This document shows positions 56,505-64,000 of a stretch of 64,000 nt of DNA, one piece after another. The DNA lies in NCBI RefSeq assembly GCF_004358755.1, contig NZ_SMZY01000004.1:248001-312000 (forward strand), given 5' to 3'. Under the pieces are notes generated by a model, which was not told the origin of the DNA, did not search any database, and saw only the letters and a list, made by a program, of their open reading frames with translations. Position 1 is the first letter of the stretch, and every line of letters starts with the position of its first letter. Position numbers and translations under genes: made by a program. Source of the DNA: Peribacillus frigoritolerans. Lineage in GTDB: Bacteria; Bacillota; Bacilli; Bacillales; Bacillaceae.

Positions 56505-57776
56505 TTATTTAATTCTGTTATCCAGGCGTTTCTGTGCTGCCTCGAATGCTTTTTCAATAGACACCTTGCCGCTTACTGATTCAGACTGGGCTTTGATTGA
56601 TTCATCCATTGCCAGTGAATAGTTGCCTGTGTAGTTAACAGATGGAATGCTGTCCATTTGCTCTGTGAACGTGCTCCAGATCGGCTGATTCGAGAAGAAC
56701 TCCTGCTCTTCAGTGAAGATCGGCTCATCATAGATTGTGTTAAGTGTCGGGAATAAGCCGCCTTTCATTGCTTCAAGCTGTGTTTCTTCATCTGTTGAGA
56801 AGTATTCCATGAAGTCATATGCTTCTTGTTTTTTATCCGTAGATTGCATGATGACGTAGTTGCTTCCGCCTAAGTTAGAAGCACGGTTTCCGCCTTCTTC
56901 AAATGCAGGAAGAGGAATAACGCCCCACTTGCCTGATGTATCCTTGCCTTGTCCAGTGATGGAGCCTGATAGCCATGCGCCAGATGGTGCTGCTGCAACC
57001 TCGCCGCTTACCATGGCGCTGATCCATGCATCCCAGCCGACTGTATTTTTCACTAAGCCTTCATCTTTAAGCTGCTTGATCACTTTTGCAGCATTCATTG
57101 ATTCTTCTGATGTTAAAGCAAGCTCTCCTTTATCATCAAAGTAAAGGGAACCCTGCTGATTCATCATCATGCGGTAAAGACCGTCGTCACCGTTTAAATC
57201 AAGTCCAAGCATTGGTTTGCCTGTTTTTTCTTTAATGACTTTACCCGCTTCAACAAATTGCTCCCATGTTTGAATATCTTCTGCTTTTACGCCAGCTTCT
57301 TCAAAAATATCTGTGCGGTAAAAGACGCCTGTCGGACCGCCGTCAAACGGGAAGCCGACAATTTTATCATCAACCGTTAAAAGGTCTGTTTTACTTGAAG
57401 GAAATTTATCAGCCTGCTTATCAAAACCGTACTCTTTTAAATCTAAAAATGCTTTAGGATAAGATTCTGCATATCCTTGAATGCGGTCATCTTCAACAAG
57501 GACGATGTCAGGAAGACCTTGCCCGCCAGCCTGCAGACCTGTTGTTAATTTCGAATAAACATCTTCTCTCCCGATTTCTACAATCTCAAGTTCAAAATCA
57601 GGATTTTCTTTCTTATAGCGTTCGGCCGCTGCTTCAAGTACAGGAACGTTGATGTTCCAAGCCCAAGCCGTCAATTTTTTGTCGTCTTTGCTTGTTTTTT
57701 CAGAAGATCCTCCTGAACAAGCAGAGAGCATGCCGATGATTAGAACCAGACTAATCAAACCTATTACCTTTTTCAT
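56505..57776 (-). CDS. Galactoside-binding ABC lipoprotein
   Basis: A 423-residue solute-binding lipoprotein. The signal ends in the lipobox LSAC with Cys at about residue 20. The mature protein is a family-1 binding protein of the MsmE/CycB type, with KLTAWAWNINVPVLEAAAERYKKENPDFELEIVEIG, the hinge stretch GFPFDGGPTGVFYRTDIFEEAGV and SNLGGSNYVIMQSTDKKQEAYDFMEYF. It captures galacto-oligosaccharides on the outside and delivers them to the permeases. It is the first gene of the operon; AGGGGGGTAAAAC precedes the ATG. The 70-bp gap to the next gene may hold a processing hairpin, a common way to raise binding-protein levels. Confidence 0.9.
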   Translation of the reverse strand: MKKVIGLISLVLIIGMLSACSGGSSEKTSKDDKKLTAWAWNINVPVLEAAAERYKKENPDFELEIVEIGREDVYSKLTTGLQAGGQGLPDIVLVEDDRIQGYAESYPKAFLDLKEYGFDKQADKFPSSKTDLLTVDDKIVGFPFDGGPTGVFYRTDIFEEAGVKAEDIQTWEQFVEAGKVIKEKTGKPMLGLDLNGDDGLYRMMMNQQGSLYFDDKGELALTSEESMNAAKVIKQLKDEGLVKNTVGWDAWISAMVSGEVAAAPSGAWLSGSITGQGKDTSGKWGVIPLPAFEEGGNRASNLGGSNYVIMQSTDKKQEAYDFMEYFSTDEETQLEAMKGGLFPTLNTIYDEPIFTEEQEFFSNQPIWSTFTEQMDSIPSVNYTGNYSLAMDESIKAQSESVSGKVSIEKAFEAAQKRLDNRIK

Positions 57777-57822
57777 GTTTTACCCCCTATTAATCTTAAT
57801 CAAAAGATACTGACCGCAAAAA

Positions 57823-57836
57823 TGAAATCGTTTACA
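57823..57836 (-). promoter_or_regulatory. CcpA cre site of the galactoside operon
   Basis: TGTAAACGATTTCA on the minus strand matches all 14 positions of the cre consensus TGWAANCGNTNWCA. It overlaps the expected transcription start of the operon promoter, a position that gives strong glucose repression. Confidence 0.85.
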
Positions 57837-57842
57837 AAATTA

Positions 57843-57871
57843 ATAATAGAATAATAGTCGGAAAATTTCAA
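57843..57871 (-). promoter_or_regulatory. Sigma-A promoter of the galactoside operon
   Basis: TTGAAA (57866-57871), a 17-bp spacer and TATTAT (57843-57848) on the minus strand, 67 bp upstream of the binding-protein start codon. Just upstream lie an inverted pair AGTAAAA (57871-57877)/TTTTACT (57891-57897) and further TTTTAC words at 57899 and 57911, possible regulator sites. Confidence 0.75.
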
Positions 57872-57934
57872 GTAAAATTTAACTAAAAGTTTTTACTATT
57901 TTACCTTTCGTTTTACTTAAATAATTCTCATCCA

Positions 57935-57970
57935 AAGAAAAAGGCGCCGGAATATCCATCCGCGCCTTTC
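57935..57970 (-). terminator. Terminator of the Hsp20 gene
   Basis: The stem AAAGGCGC/GCGCCTTT (57940-57947 with 57962-57969), with GG/CC inside, is followed on the minus strand by CTTTTTCTTT. It lies about 100 bp after the Hsp20 stop and isolates the galactoside operon. Confidence 0.85.
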
Positions 57971-58068
57971 TATTATTGAATTTTTCTCTTTTATCATCTT
58001 AAAAATTGAACTATATTACCATATTCTTTTTACTTAAAATTCTGTTATTCTCTGATGCATGTTTTACT

Positions 58069-58455
58069 TCAGTCAATCTCGATTTTAGTTGATGTCTTCT
58101 TTGGAATCGTGATTTTCAAGACACCATTCCGGTAGTTCGCCTTTAAATTTCTTTTTACAGCTGAAGGGGGAATAGGAATTGATTGTTTGCCGTTTTTCTT
58201 CTCATTTTTCGCTGATTTTACTGTGATGATCAGATCTTCTCCGAGAATTTCAAGTTTAATATCCTCTTTTTCAATTCCTGGCAATTCTGCTTTCACAACA
58301 AATGCTGCATCCGTTTCATCCGTCATAACCTGAAATCCTTTTGGAGCAAATGATTGTTTGAAATAGTCGTCGATGCTTCCGAGAAGGGTATTCTTTGGCC
58401 GCGAGACAAAAAAATCATTGATCAATTTCATCGGATCTTTTCCGTTTGAATCCAT
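58069..58455 (-). CDS. Hsp20/alpha-crystallin family protein
   Basis: A 128-residue small heat-shock protein. The alpha-crystallin domain runs from about residue 40 (GFQVMTDETDAAFVVKAELPGIEKEDIKLEILGEDLIITVK) to LKANYRNGVLKITIPKK, including the A-x-x-x-N-G-V-L signature. The N-terminus (KLINDFFVSRPKNTLLGSIDDYF) is short, and there is no I-x-I/V tail. It would be an ATP-independent chaperone; some Bacillus relatives (CotM, CotP) are spore-coat proteins, so either role is possible. AGGAGGATTGAAC sets the start. Confidence 0.85.
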   Translation of the reverse strand: MDSNGKDPMKLINDFFVSRPKNTLLGSIDDYFKQSFAPKGFQVMTDETDAAFVVKAELPGIEKEDIKLEILGEDLIITVKSAKNEKKNGKQSIPIPPSAVKRNLKANYRNGVLKITIPKKTSTKIEID

Positions 58456-58473
58456 GTTCAATCCTCCTGACAT

Positions 58474-58806
58474 ACGTTCATTTATATCTCATTATCATAT
58501 GTAAGAATGCTGCTGTTTGCCTATCCGGAAAATTGTTGTTTTGTTATAAATCTGACTGCACATAATACGTAATATTAAAAGAAAAAATTATCATCTGAAA
58601 ATTCTAAATAGTTTTACTTTAATTCTTTTTAGGAAGCGCTTACGTATATGTGCGCCATAGCTCACAAGCGCTCAAATCCGCGCCATGCCTGTTTCATTTC
58701 CTTGAAACAGGGGGAATAGTTTGTTAGGTTAGGAAACCGTAGGGCTGAACGGATTGCAATATTTGGATCTTTATCACACTATCACTTATGTCAAAGGAGA
58801 GATTTG
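58474..58806 (+). promoter_or_regulatory. opuE/putP upstream region with sigma-B-like promoter
   Basis: This 330-bp divergent region contains GTTTCA (58691-58696), a 15-bp spacer and GGGAAT (58712-58717), close to the sigma-B consensus GTTT-N13-15-GGGWAW. The -35 lies inside an 8-bp inverted repeat CCTGTTTC/GAAACAGG (58688-58695 with 58704-58711). In Bacillus subtilis opuE has both sigma-A and sigma-B promoters. AGGAAGCGCTTACG at 58631-58644 is a weak cre-like word (11 of 14). AAAGGAG precedes the GTG start. Confidence 0.6.
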
Positions 58807-60288
58807 GTGGAAATTGGAACAATTGTATCACTCGGAATTTATTTTGTCGGCATGCTTCTTATTGGTTTCTATGCCTTCAAAAAATCAACAAATGATGTAT
58901 CTGGCTACATGCTGGGAGGACGCGGGCTCGGACCTGCAGTAACTGCTTTGTCGGCAGGTGCATCTGATATGAGCGGCTGGATGCTGATGGGGCTTCCCGG
59001 TGCGATGTACACAACCGGATTATCAAGTATGTGGATCGCAGTTGGTTTATCTATCGGAGCTTATCTGAATTATATTCTTGTGGCTCCTCGCCTGCGTACC
59101 TATACAGAGGTAGCAAATGACTCAATTACAATCCCGGACTACTTCGAAAACCGCTTTAAAGACACGTCACGCATGCTCCGTTTTGTTTCTGCAATCGTTA
59201 TTATTATTTTCTTCACACTCTACACATCTGCAGGATTAGTATCAGGCGGACTTTTGTTTGAGTCAGCCTTTAAAACGGATTACCTGTTCGGTATGCTTCT
59301 TACAGCAGGTGTTGTCATGGTTTACACTCTTTTTGGCGGATTTCTTGCCGTCAGCTTAACCGATTTCGTGCAGGGCATCATCATGTTCCTCGCACTGATT
59401 CTGGTTCCAGTCGTTGCATTTATGGAACTTGGAGGAGTGGGGCCTACATTTGACGTTGTCCGTGAGATAGACCCGACTTACTTGGATATTTTTAAAGGAA
59501 CATCAGTTATTGGCATTCTTGGATTTTTAGCTTGGGGACTTGGTTATTTTGGCCAGCCTCACATTATCGTGCGTTTTATGGCGATTTCATCAATTAAAGA
59601 ACTCAAGCCTGCACGAAGAATTGGGATGGCCTGGATGATTATCTCGATTATTGGCGCACTGCTGACAGGACTTGTCGGTATTGCTTATATTAATCAGACA
59701 GGAGCTTCTCTTGCAGACCCTGAAACAATCTTCATCAAATTTGCCCAGGTGCTTTTCCATCCGTTCATAACAGGGTTCCTGCTTGCAGCAATTCTTGCAG
59801 CTATCATGAGTACCATTTCATCACAGCTGCTTGTTACTGCGAGTGCCCTGACAGAGGATTTTTATAAAACGTTCTTTAAACGAAATGCATCTGATAAAGA
59901 GCTTGTATTTATTGGAAGACTCGCGGTATTGCTTGTTGCAATCGTAGGTGTCCTCCTATCCTTGGAACCTAGCGACACCATCCTTTCCCTAGTCGGATAC
60001 GCATGGGCAGGATTCGGTTCTGCATTCGGACCGGCCGTGCTGCTCAGCTTATATTGGAAACGCATGACGAAGTGGGGTGCGCTTGCCGGTATGATCGTCG
60101 GTGCTGTCACAGTGCTGATTTGGGTAAACGTCCCTGCACTGAAAGAATTCATGTACGAAATGATTCCCGGCTTCTTCTTAAGTTTACTTGCTGTTTACGT
60201 AGTCAGCTTGATCACAAGCAGACCTTCTAAACGCGTTCAAAATACGTTTAACGAAATGGAAGAAGTTTTAGAGGAAGAAACAAAGTAA
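58807..60288 (+). CDS. opuE: Sodium:proline symporter (OpuE/PutP family)
   Basis: A 493-residue sodium/solute symporter with about 13 helices. [36 protein letters not shown] is the Na- and proline-binding first-helix region of Put[18 protein letters not shown] and [26 protein letters not shown] are the family signatures. It imports proline for osmoprotection (OpuE) or catabolism (PutP). GTG at 58807 is chosen, seven bases after AAAGGAG; TTG one codon before is possible. The sigma-B-like promoter favours OpuE, while the convergent P5C dehydrogenase gene nearby would also fit PutP. Confidence 0.88.
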   Translation: MEIGTIVSLGIYFVGMLLIGFYAFKKSTNDVSGYMLGGRGLGPAVTALSAGASDMSGWMLMGLPGAMYTTGLSSMWIAVGLSIGAYLNYILVAPRLRTYTEVANDSITIPDYFENRFKDTSRMLRFVSAIVIIIFFTLYTSAGLVSGGLLFESAFKTDYLFGMLLTAGVVMVYTLFGGFLAVSLTDFVQGIIMFLALILVPVVAFMELGGVGPTFDVVREIDPTYLDIFKGTSVIGILGFLAWGLGYFGQPHIIVRFMAISSIKELKPARRIGMAWMIISIIGALLTGLVGIAYINQTGASLADPETIFIKFAQVLFHPFITGFLLAAILAAIMSTISSQLLVTASALTEDFYKTFFKRNASDKELVFIGRLAVLLVAIVGVLLSLEPSDTILSLVGYAWAGFGSAFGPAVLLSLYWKRMTKWGALAGMIVGAVTVLIWVNVPALKEFMYEMIPGFFLSLLAVYVVSLITSRPSKRVQNTFNEMEEVLEEETK

Positions 60289-60297
60289 GAAATGTTA

Positions 60298-60331
60298 AAA
60301 CGCTTAGGAGGCTGAATCTTCCTAAGCGTTT
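60298..60331 (+). terminator. Bidirectional terminator after opuE
   Basis: The 12-bp perfect stem AAACGCTTAGGA/TCCTAAGCGTTT (60298-60309 with 60320-60331) with a 10-nt loop is followed by TTTCTTTTG. The stop codon of the small membrane protein on the minus strand (60322-60324) lies inside the stem. Confidence 0.9.
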
Positions 60332-60513
60332 TTCTTTTGTGCTTTATTTCTTTGATTTCTGAAATAGAGATGTATCATAATCGCTACCAAAAAACCGATA
60401 GAAAACACGATATCTTTTATTAAATCATCGATGAAAAAAAACATGGATAACAAACTGAATACGAACAAGATACCGGATAAAAATAAAAACGCATTTAACC
60501 TTTTTTCATTCAC
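60322..60513 (-). CDS. Small two-helix membrane protein
   Basis: A 63-residue protein, unrecognised, with two predicted membrane helices (FLFLSGILFVFSLLSMFFFI and DIVFSIGFLVAIMIHLYF) and a basic C-terminus RNQRNKAQKKNA. It starts with GTG seven bases after GAGGTG, which supports translation. It has no homologue I can name. It sits alone between the opuE and P5C dehydrogenase terminators, right after a 36-bp palindrome, so it may be read through from the dehydrogenase gene. Confidence 0.65.
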   Translation of the reverse strand: MNEKRLNAFLFLSGILFVFSLLSMFFFIDDLIKDIVFSIGFLVAIMIHLYFRNQRNKAQKKNA

Positions 60514-60529
60514 CTGGATTCACCTCACA

Positions 60530-60565
60530 AAAAGAGCTTAAACAAACGTTTGTTTAAGCTCTTTT
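60530..60565 (-). terminator. 36-bp perfect palindrome, terminator of the P5C dehydrogenase gene
   Basis: A perfect palindrome with no loop, half-site AAAGAGCTTAAACAAAC, centred at 60547/60548. On the minus strand T residues continue after it. It also contains AAACAAACGTTTGTTT, a LacI-operator-like word, but its position after the gene favours a terminator. Confidence 0.82.
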
Positions 60566-60574
60566 CTCCTTCTA

Positions 60575-62119
60575 TTACAGCGTTTCCGATGTTGTTTTTG
60601 CCTGAAGGTGAAGCAATAAATAATCCGGTCCGCCCGCTTTTGAATCTGTACCGGACATGTTGAAGCCGCCAAATGGCTGATAGCCAACGATCGCACCTGT
60701 ACAGCCGCGGTTGAAATACAGATTTCCGACGTGGAAGTCTTCGCGAGCTTGTTCGATGTGCTCACGGTTGTTTGTAAGGACTGCCCCTGTTAAACCGTAG
60801 TCCGTGTTGTTGGCAATTTCAATCGCATGATCAAAATCTTTTGCTTTCGTAAAGCCGACAACCGGACCGAAGATTTCCTCCTGCATCAAGCGTGCTTTCG
60901 GATCAAGATCCGCAATGATTGTAGGCTGAATAAAGAAGCCTTTAGAGCTGTCTCCTTCTCCTCCTGCAACGAGCTTCCCTTCTTCTTTGCCGATTTCTAC
61001 ATAACTCATAATTTTATCAAATGCAGCCTGATCGATGACAGGACCCATGAAATAGGATTGGTCTGCTGTATCGCCGACTGTTAATTCTTTTGTTAGTTCA
61101 ACTGCGCGATTCAGGACCTGATCATACACATCCTCAACGATGACTGCACGGGAACAAGCAGAACATTTTTGTCCTGAGAATCCAAATGCAGATTTCACGA
61201 TTGATTGTGCAGCTAATTCCAAATCTGCGTCTTTATCAACGACAATCGTATCCTTGCCGCCCATTTCAGCAATAACGCGCTTCAGCCAGATTTGGCCTTC
61301 ATTCACTTTAGAAGCACGCTCATAGATGCGTGTGCCTACGTCACGTGAACCTGTGAAGCTGATAAAACGGGTGCGCGGGTGATCAACTAAATAATCGCCA
61401 ACCTCAGCGCCGCTTCCAGGCACGAAGTTCAATACCCCTTTAGGAAGTCCGGCTTCCTCCATCACTTCAACAAACTTGGCCGCAACGACCGGAGTAGTCG
61501 AAGCCGGTTTTAACAAGACTGTGTTGCCTGTTACGATAGCTGCGATTGTCGTTCCTGCCATAATCGCAAACGGGAAGTTCCACGGGGAAATAATAATCCC
61601 TGCACCTAAAGGAATGTAGCTGTAACGGTTGTACTCACCCGGACGGCTTTCAACTGGCATGCCATCCTTTAATTTCATCATTTGGCGGGCATAATACTCA
61701 ATGAAATCAATCGCTTCTGCTGTATCCGCATCCGCTTCATTCCAAGGCTTGCCTGCTTCTTTCGTTAAAAGCGCAGAAAATTCATGTTTGCGGCGGCGAA
61801 TGATCGCTGCAGCACGGAATAGAATGTCCGCACGTACTTCCGGCTTCACTTTGCGCCATGTGTTAAATGTCTCATCTGCCACTTGCATAGCTTTCTCGGC
61901 TAACTCCCGGTTCGCCTTCGAAACGCGGCCAATCACCTCTTCTTTATTTGAAGGATTCACAGAAACAATTTTATCCTCTGTGGAAATACATTCTCCGCCA
62001 ATGACCAAGTGATAATCCTGCCCTAAATATGACTCAACAAGCTTCAGGCCTTCAAGATAGGCTTTCTTATTCTCTTCTGCTGAAAAATCAGTAAATGGTT
62101 CGTGTTTGTACGGTATCAT
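60575..62119 (-). CDS. pruA: L-glutamate gamma-semialdehyde (P5C) dehydrogenase
   Basis: A 514-residue aldehyde dehydrogenase of the RocA/PutC (YcgN) type. It oxidises pyrroline-5-carboxylate/glutamate semialdehyde to glutamate with NAD. The active-site Cys is in [15 protein letters not shown], the general-base Glu in [13 protein letters not shown], the NAD site in [15 protein letters not shown] and the family C-terminus in [22 protein letters not shown]. It lacks the proline dehydrogenase domain of PutA. No proline dehydrogenase gene is adjacent, so partners are elsewhere. GGGAGG lies 12 bases before the ATG. TGTAAACGTTTCA, a cre-like word one base short of consensus, lies about 30 bp upstream on the same strand. 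Confidence 0.92.
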   Translation of the reverse strand: MIPYKHEPFTDFSAEENKKAYLEGLKLVESYLGQDYHLVIGGECISTEDKIVSVNPSNKEEVIGRVSKANRELAEKAMQVADETFNTWRKVKPEVRADILFRAAAIIRRRKHEFSALLTKEAGKPWNEADADTAEAIDFIEYYARQMMKLKDGMPVESRPGEYNRYSYIPLGAGIIISPWNFPFAIMAGTTIAAIVTGNTVLLKPASTTPVVAAKFVEVMEEAGLPKGVLNFVPGSGAEVGDYLVDHPRTRFISFTGSRDVGTRIYERASKVNEGQIWLKRVIAEMGGKDTIVVDKDADLELAAQSIVKSAFGFSGQKCSACSRAVIVEDVYDQVLNRAVELTKELTVGDTADQSYFMGPVIDQAAFDKIMSYVEIGKEEGKLVAGGEGDSSKGFFIQPTIIADLDPKARLMQEEIFGPVVGFTKAKDFDHAIEIANNTDYGLTGAVLTNNREHIEQAREDFHVGNLYFNRGCTGAIVGYQPFGGFNMSGTDSKAGGPDYLLLHLQAKTTSETL

Positions 62120-62379
62120 GATTCAAATTCGCCTCCCTGCAAGTATGAAACGTTTACACCCCCATTCTAACGAAAGAGATGGAAACTTTCAAACTATGGT
62201 AAACTGTCACAATATTAAGTTTATTATGTTCAGAGAGTAGGAGAATAGCTAGCTTGAAGGGGAAGACTGGGTTTGAAGCCCCGGATAGTCAGGGCTTCGT
62301 TTCTGCTAGTTGCACTGAATCTGGAATCCCGCTTGAGCAATTCACCTAGAAAAATGGCCATCTCTAGTTCCACCCATCG

Positions 62380-62407
62380 AAAAAAACCACCCCACAATGT
62401 GAGATGG
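62380..62407 (-). terminator. Terminator of camS
   Basis: A 9-bp stem with two G-U pairs (62387-62395 with 62399-62407, 3-nt loop) is followed on the minus strand by TTTTTTT. It lies 9 bp after the stop codon. The rest of the 62120-62379 gap holds nothing I recognise except the cre-like word near 62146. Confidence 0.78.
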
Positions 62408-62415
62408 CTAATCAT

Positions 62416-63606
62416 TTATTGATAAATATGAACGGTCGGTTTTTCCTGTCCAGGTTTGCGGACGATCAATGCCTCTTGGCCGCTAGTTGAATTGATGTTT
62501 ACTTCAACTGAAACATAGTCAGGGAAATAGTCTACGACTTTCCCAGTGACAAACTGGGTAAAGGCAATGACTTCTGATTTTCCGTAGAACTGCATTGGTA
62601 TATCAATCTTCAATTCTTGCATTTCTTCCCCTTTGTAAAAGGCTTTGCCGATCACGCCTGTGTAATTAGGGAAAAATTCGTCGATATCCTGTTTGAATCG
62701 CTCAAAGAGATTGGCATCCTCGCGGTAGTCTTCTGTACCTTGAGGCGATGGGAAGAAGACGTATTCCTCATCAATGCTGTCCCATTTGCCGATTTGATTG
62801 CTGCCCCCGTCTACTACTGTACTTGCGATAAAACTTCCCGGGACAATGGATGACTTCGGCGCTTGCTTGTATAAGGCAATGACAACTGGTACATTTTCAA
62901 GACCTTTTTGAGTTCGTACACGTTTGATGACTTCTTCAGCCATCTTTTTCCCCTCTGCTTCAAGCTTCTGAGGATCGATGACATATTCTCTTTGCGGCTC
63001 ACCGACTGCTTCACGGTAATAATGAACCGAGTTTAAAGCAAGCCCAATGACAACTCCGCCAAGCTCAACTGTATTTTCGCCTTTGCGGACTAAGTAATTG
63101 TGTTCAAGCATGTGGGCTAAGTAGATTGGGCTTTTTTCGTTTTGTTGTATAAAATCGCCTTCGGTACTTGCTAGTGGGTTGAGACCCTCATTTTTGAACG
63201 TTTCCTTACTCGCTTTAGCTTTTTCCTGCGCTTCTTTCAATTTATCCCCTTGAAGTTTGCGGCCAAGCCAAGACCGCACTGTCAACTCATCCAGATACTG
63301 ACCTTCCTGATAAAGATGATTGTCTGGAGAAAATTCTTCCTGCGCCACTCTCATCAGTCCCGTTTCGAATTCGTCGATGTCTAATCGGGTATTGATATTT
63401 TCAGCAACAAGTCCCCTTGCTTTTCCTTCTTTAAAAGGAAGGATCATTTTATAGTAAGAATCTGAAATGTTGTATTTAGGAATGATCGCTTTTTCGGTTG
63501 ATTCATCTTCCGTTTCCCGCACGATTTCCTCTTGATCGCCAAAGCTGGGTGCGCAGGCTGAAAGGAATAAACAGCCTGCGAGCAGCATTACCATTACTTT
63601 TTTCAA
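62416..63606 (-). CDS. CamS-family lipoprotein (sex-pheromone precursor homologue)
   Basis: A 396-residue lipoprotein of the CamS/YerH family, with lipobox LSAC (Cys about residue 17). Conserved parts are [55 protein letters not shown], and [26 protein letters not shown]. In Staphylococcus the CamS signal peptide yields the pheromone cAM373; the protein role in Bacillus is unknown. I start at TTG (63606), nine bases after GAGGTG; a GTG four codons earlier overlaps that site. Adjacent to ligA, as in other Bacillaceae (yerH beside ligA). Confidence 0.87.
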   Translation of the reverse strand: MKKVMVMLLAGCLFLSACAPSFGDQEEIVRETEDESTEKAIIPKYNISDSYYKMILPFKEGKARGLVAENINTRLDIDEFETGLMRVAQEEFSPDNHLYQEGQYLDELTVRSWLGRKLQGDKLKEAQEKAKASKETFKNEGLNPLASTEGDFIQQNEKSPIYLAHMLEHNYLVRKGENTVELGGVVIGLALNSVHYYREAVGEPQREYVIDPQKLEAEGKKMAEEVIKRVRTQKGLENVPVVIALYKQAPKSSIVPGSFIASTVVDGGSNQIGKWDSIDEEYVFFPSPQGTEDYREDANLFERFKQDIDEFFPNYTGVIGKAFYKGEEMQELKIDIPMQFYGKSEVIAFTQFVTGKVVDYFPDYVSVEVNINSTSGQEALIVRKPGQEKPTVHIYQ

Positions 63607-63621
63607 GTCGGAATACACCTC

Positions 63622-64000
<379 letters not shown>

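Noticed and set aside
62145-62158. TGTAAACGTTTCA as a cre for the P5C dehydrogenase gene
   Set aside because: It is one base shorter than the 14-bp consensus, so CcpA binding is doubtful; it is mentioned only within that gene's entry.
62230-62415. 61-codon minus-strand frame after camS
   Set aside because: It overlaps the camS terminator, has no ribosome-binding site and no recognisable fold.

Overview
The window looks like chromosome from a Gram-positive, spore-forming member of the Bacillaceae (Bacillus/Metabacillus-like). The support is strong AGGAGG ribosome-binding sites, frequent TTG/GTG starts, a CwlJ spore-cortex hydrolase, CamS, GatCAB, DgkB and RlmCD homologues, and recognisable sigma-A, sigma-B and CcpA (cre) sites. 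I see no rRNA, tRNA, CRISPR array, insertion sequence or prophage.

Layout. 1-125: start of a sucrose-type PTS gene behind two identical operator palindromes. 350-9100: mixed accessory genes (GNAT acetyltransferase, secreted cyanophycinase-like protein, O-methyltransferase, two-gene ABC-2 exporter, vanadium-haloperoxidase-like protein, DUF624 membrane protein, secreted EEP-family phosphohydrolase). 9100-15350: YgjP-like metallopeptidase with a DUF1456 protein, LysR regulator, acyl-CoA thioesterase with an unknown partner, CwlJ, and an ABC-F ribosome-protection protein behind a roughly 400-nt leader that carries a six-codon peptide and an attenuator-like terminator. 16290-25490: MDR transporter, HelD, VOC protein, DUF2642 protein with Mn-catalase, and a YobU/YobV-like divergent locus. 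25700-32640: core block dus, rlmCD, dgkB, gatBAC.

32700-42730: a glycerophosphodiesterase gene and a truncated paralogue flank an 8.6-kb carbohydrate island. The island holds a divergent YesM/YesN-type two-component system, an Lpl-type ABC importer, a DUF624 protein and a ThuA protein. The two phosphodiesterase copies share 110 identical bases, and the truncated copy ends in a 21-bp fold-back inverted repeat, which looks like a rearrangement scar.

43030-57870: a galactoside operon of eleven genes on the minus strand. The order is sugar-binding lipoprotein, two permeases, GH35, GH36, GH42, galK, galE, galT, galM and a LacI-type regulator. A single promoter has a consensus cre at its expected start site. 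The genes would import beta- and alpha-galactosides, hydrolyse them in the cytoplasm and pass galactose through the Leloir pathway. No ATPase gene is present for either sugar importer, so a shared MsmX-type ATPase elsewhere is likely.

58000-64000: Hsp20, an OpuE/PutP proline symporter with a sigma-B-like promoter, a small membrane protein, P5C dehydrogenase, CamS and the C-terminus of LigA.
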